This document shows positions 4,375 through 6,043 of a DNA stretch of 6,043 nucleotides, in pieces. The stretch's first letter is position 1. Every line of letters starts with the position of its first letter. The translations under genes were made by a program, and so were the position numbers. The DNA is taken from the NCBI GenBank assembly GCA_025350285.1, contig JANXYE010000250.1, positions 1-6,043 on the forward strand, read 5' to 3'. The stretch is from Chloroflexota bacterium (GTDB taxonomy: Bacteria > Chloroflexota > Dehalococcoidia > Tepidiformales > Tepidiformaceae). Under the pieces are notes generated by a model, which was not told where the DNA came from, searched no databases, and saw nothing but the letters and a program-made list of their open reading frames with translations.

Positions 4375-5649
4375 ATGGTGCCCACCTCGACTTCTCTCAT
4401 CCGCGAACGGGCCGCCGCCGCCAGGCGGGCCTCGCGCCAGCTCGCCGGGCTCTCGACAGCCGCCAAGAACGAGGCCCTCATCCGCATCGCCGAACTGCTG
4501 GAGACGGAGCAGGGGCCGATCCTCGCGGCTAATGAACTCGACCTGGAAGCTGGCCGTGCGGAGGGCCTCGACGCCTACGTTCTCGAGCGGCTTACGCTCG
4601 ATGCCAGGCGCCTGAACGGCATCGCCGCCGACACGCGGGCGGTGGCCACGCTCCCCGACCCGGTAGGCGAGCAGTTCGATGTGCGGACCCTGCCGAACGG
4701 GCTCGTCATCGGCCGCCGCCGCGTGCCCCTTGGTGTCGTGGCCTGCATCTATGAGTCGCGCCCGAACGTGACGATCGACATCGCCGCCCTCTGCCTGAAG
4801 AGCGGTAACGCGAGCCTCCTGCGCGGGGGTAAGGAAGCGCGTCACAGCAACGCCGCGCTCGGGCGGGCCATCCAGAAGGCGCTCGCCGCCACCCAGGTGC
4901 CACCGGACGCCGTCCAGGTCGTGAGCGACCCCGACCGTGCCCATGTCGATGAACTGCTCGAAGCCCACGACCTGATCGACCTCGTCGTCCCCCGTGGCGG
5001 CGCCGGGCTTATCGATTACGTGCGGCGCAAGGCGACCATGCCAGTGGTCGCGCACGGCGAAGCGGTCGTCCAGATATACGTGGACGAAGACGCGGACATC
5101 CCGATGGCCATTTCGCTGGTGGACAACGCCAAAACGCGCCGCTACAGCATCTGCAACGCCGTCGATACGCTCCTTGTCCACCGACAGGCCGCCCCCGCGT
5201 TCCTCGATGCGCTCTGCGCGCGGTGGTCGGAAAAGGTCACGCTGCTTGCCGATGAGCGGGCGATGGCACTCGTTTCGGGCAAGGGCTCGCCCGTGGAACC
5301 GGCCTGCGATGAGGACTGGCGCAAGGAGCACCTCGCCCTGCGCGTGGGCATTCGCATCGTCGATTCGATGGACGAAGCCGTCGCCCACATCGAGGAGTAC
5401 GGCAGCCACCACAGCGACGCCATCATCACCGAGAACTACACCCGCGCGATGCGCTTCCTCGATGAGGTGGACTCGGCCTGCGTGTACGTGAACGCGAGCA
5501 CGCAGTTCACCGACGGCGCGCAGTTCGGGCTCGGCGCGGAAGTCGGCATCTCAACCCAGAAGATGCACGCGCGCGGCCCAATGGGGCTCAGAGAGCTGAC
5601 CAGTTACAAATGGACTATTCTCGGAAACGGACAGGTACGGCCCCTATGA
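4375..5649 (+). CDS. proA: Glutamate-5-semialdehyde dehydrogenase (gamma-glutamyl phosphate reductase)
   Basis: A 424-aa ProA, full length for the family (about 415-430). It reduces gamma-glutamyl phosphate to glutamate-5-semialdehyde with NADPH, the second step of proline synthesis from glutamate, in the cytoplasm (EC 1.2.1.41). Signatures are PLGVVACIYESRPNVTIDIAA (118-138), LKSGNASLLRGGKEA (141-155), the catalytic-Cys segment RRYSICNAVDTLLVH (255-269, Cys260) and the diagnostic C-terminus GLGAEVGISTQKMHARGPMG (385-404). Two usually conserved spots differ: the GxCH of the VYVD strand reads AVVQ (230-233), and the QRPS before the Cys reads RRYS. ATG 4375 is immediately followed by GTG 4378; the -10 spacing favours GTG for a leaderless mRNA, a one-residue difference. 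No proB is in the window. The gene overlaps the next one by ATGA. Two miniature mobile elements lie directly upstream. Confidence 0.95.
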   Translation: MVPTSTSLIRERAAAARRASRQLAGLSTAAKNEALIRIAELLETEQGPILAANELDLEAGRAEGLDAYVLERLTLDARRLNGIAADTRAVATLPDPVGEQFDVRTLPNGLVIGRRRVPLGVVACIYESRPNVTIDIAALCLKSGNASLLRGGKEARHSNAALGRAIQKALAATQVPPDAVQVVSDPDRAHVDELLEAHDLIDLVVPRGGAGLIDYVRRKATMPVVAHGEAVVQIYVDEDADIPMAISLVDNAKTRRYSICNAVDTLLVHRQAAPAFLDALCARWSEKVTLLADERAMALVSGKGSPVEPACDEDWRKEHLALRVGIRIVDSMDEAVAHIEEYGSHHSDAIITENYTRAMRFLDEVDSACVYVNASTQFTDGAQFGLGAEVGISTQKMHARGPMGLRELTSYKWTILGNGQVRPL

Positions 5650-5954
5650 TTCACTTTGACCGCGAATGTCGGACGCCATCGTCGGAGGCGTTCACCGTCC
5701 TCGAAGACGGCGGGATTATCGGCCGCATCGACATGCACTATCAGGGCGAAAACGTGTATGCCACGCTCTGTGTAACGGCGGACGCCAACGAAGCGCGTAT
5801 CCAGGCGCTTATCGAGGCCGCCGAAGAGCAGCTCGTCATGACCAGCCACCCGTACCGCGAGGACTTCGTCGTCTCGGTCTGGCGCGGCTCCCCAGCGGGC
5901 GTCTACAGCGACGACGCGGACGATGACGACGAAGACGCCTTCCGCATGAACTAA
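5646..5954 (+). CDS. Small acidic hypothetical protein coupled to proA
   Basis: A 102-aa protein of unrecognised family. Its start ATG overlaps the proA stop (ATGA at 5646-5649), which implies translational coupling; an in-frame start at 5610 would lie inside proA and is less likely. Predicted pattern: short strands (FTVLEDGGIIGRIDMHY, 16-32; NVYATLCVTA, 36-45), one helix (NEARIQALIEAAEEQLVM, 48-65), a strand (EDFVVSVWR, 72-80), then an acidic disordered tail (89-97, eight Asp/Glu in nine residues). The compact alpha/beta core looks like a small ligand- or protein-binding domain. No membrane segment or signal is seen. The coupling suggests expression in fixed ratio with ProA but does not prove a role in proline synthesis. 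Confidence 0.8.
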   Translation: MIHFDRECRTPSSEAFTVLEDGGIIGRIDMHYQGENVYATLCVTADANEARIQALIEAAEEQLVMTSHPYREDFVVSVWRGSPAGVYSDDADDDDEDAFRMN

Positions 5955-6010
5955 CACTTCATCGACAAGGTTCGCGACAGACGTTCACCTCCGAAAAAAT
6001 GTTCCTCCCC

Positions 6011-6039
6011 CTCTCCCACGAGGTACAAAGTCGGGAGAG
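6011..6039. repeat. Inverted repeat at the right edge, possible bidirectional terminator or intergenic repeat
   Basis: CTCTCCC (6011-6017) pairs with GGGAGAG (6033-6039) around a 15-nt loop. The sequence beyond (AGGG) and before (CCCC) could extend the pairing with a 2-nt slip, but the window ends. It lies 56 nt after the small acidic gene. Pyrimidine-rich CCCTCTCCC...GGGAGAGGG repeats are common between genes in many GC-rich genomes. No U-tract is visible within the window. Confidence 0.45.
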
Positions 6040-6043
6040 AGGG

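Noticed and set aside
4354..5412. 352-codon minus-strand ORF
   Set aside because: Antisense shadow of proA.

Overview
This is a GC-rich bacterial window with dense, mostly leaderless-looking genes. It carries a LytR-CpsA-Psr (LCP) cell-wall protein, an HExxH metallopeptidase of the zincin family common in Actinobacteria and Chloroflexota, a proA gene followed by a small acidic protein, and -10 boxes of the TANACT type placed only a few bases before start codons. Together these suggest a Chloroflexota-like (possibly Dehalococcoidia-related) or other LCP-bearing bacterium. That placement is an inference from gene content; no rRNA or marker gene is present.

Layout. Positions 1-132 (minus) hold the first 44 codons of an unidentified protein that runs off the left edge. 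It diverges from an acyl-CoA dehydrogenase-family flavoprotein (156-1355, plus); only 23 bp separate the two start codons, and the two -10 boxes overlap. Converging on that gene is a three-gene minus-strand block: an unrecognised 149-aa protein (3819-3370), a 122-aa zincin-like metallopeptidase 5 nt behind it (3364-2996), and after a 100-nt gap an LCP ligase with a LytR_C-like tail (2895-1426). On the right, on the plus strand, lie proA (4375/4378-5649) and a 102-aa acidic protein (5646-5954) coupled by an ATGA overlap.

The most unusual stretch is the ~555-bp gap between the divergent hypothetical gene and proA. It contains two small transposase-free elements in tandem. The first (3980-4202) has 17-bp terminal inverted repeats (15/17 matching) and a 9-bp imperfect flanking direct repeat, GGCTAGGCC/GGCTTGGCC. 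The second (4245-4364, bounded by CTAG at 4241-4244 and 4365-4368) has near-perfect 15-bp inverted repeats. The right end of the second forms the likely proA promoter: the -35 candidate lies inside the element and the -10 straddles its CTAG duplication. The first element also contains a chain of strong hairpins that could be a structured RNA. A further inverted repeat is cut by the right edge.

Functionally the genes are housekeeping: proline biosynthesis (proA), attachment of polymers to the cell wall (LCP), and acyl-CoA or flavin chemistry. No proB and no known defence, CRISPR or phage system is visible. The novelty is in the intergenic elements and in the promoter architecture.
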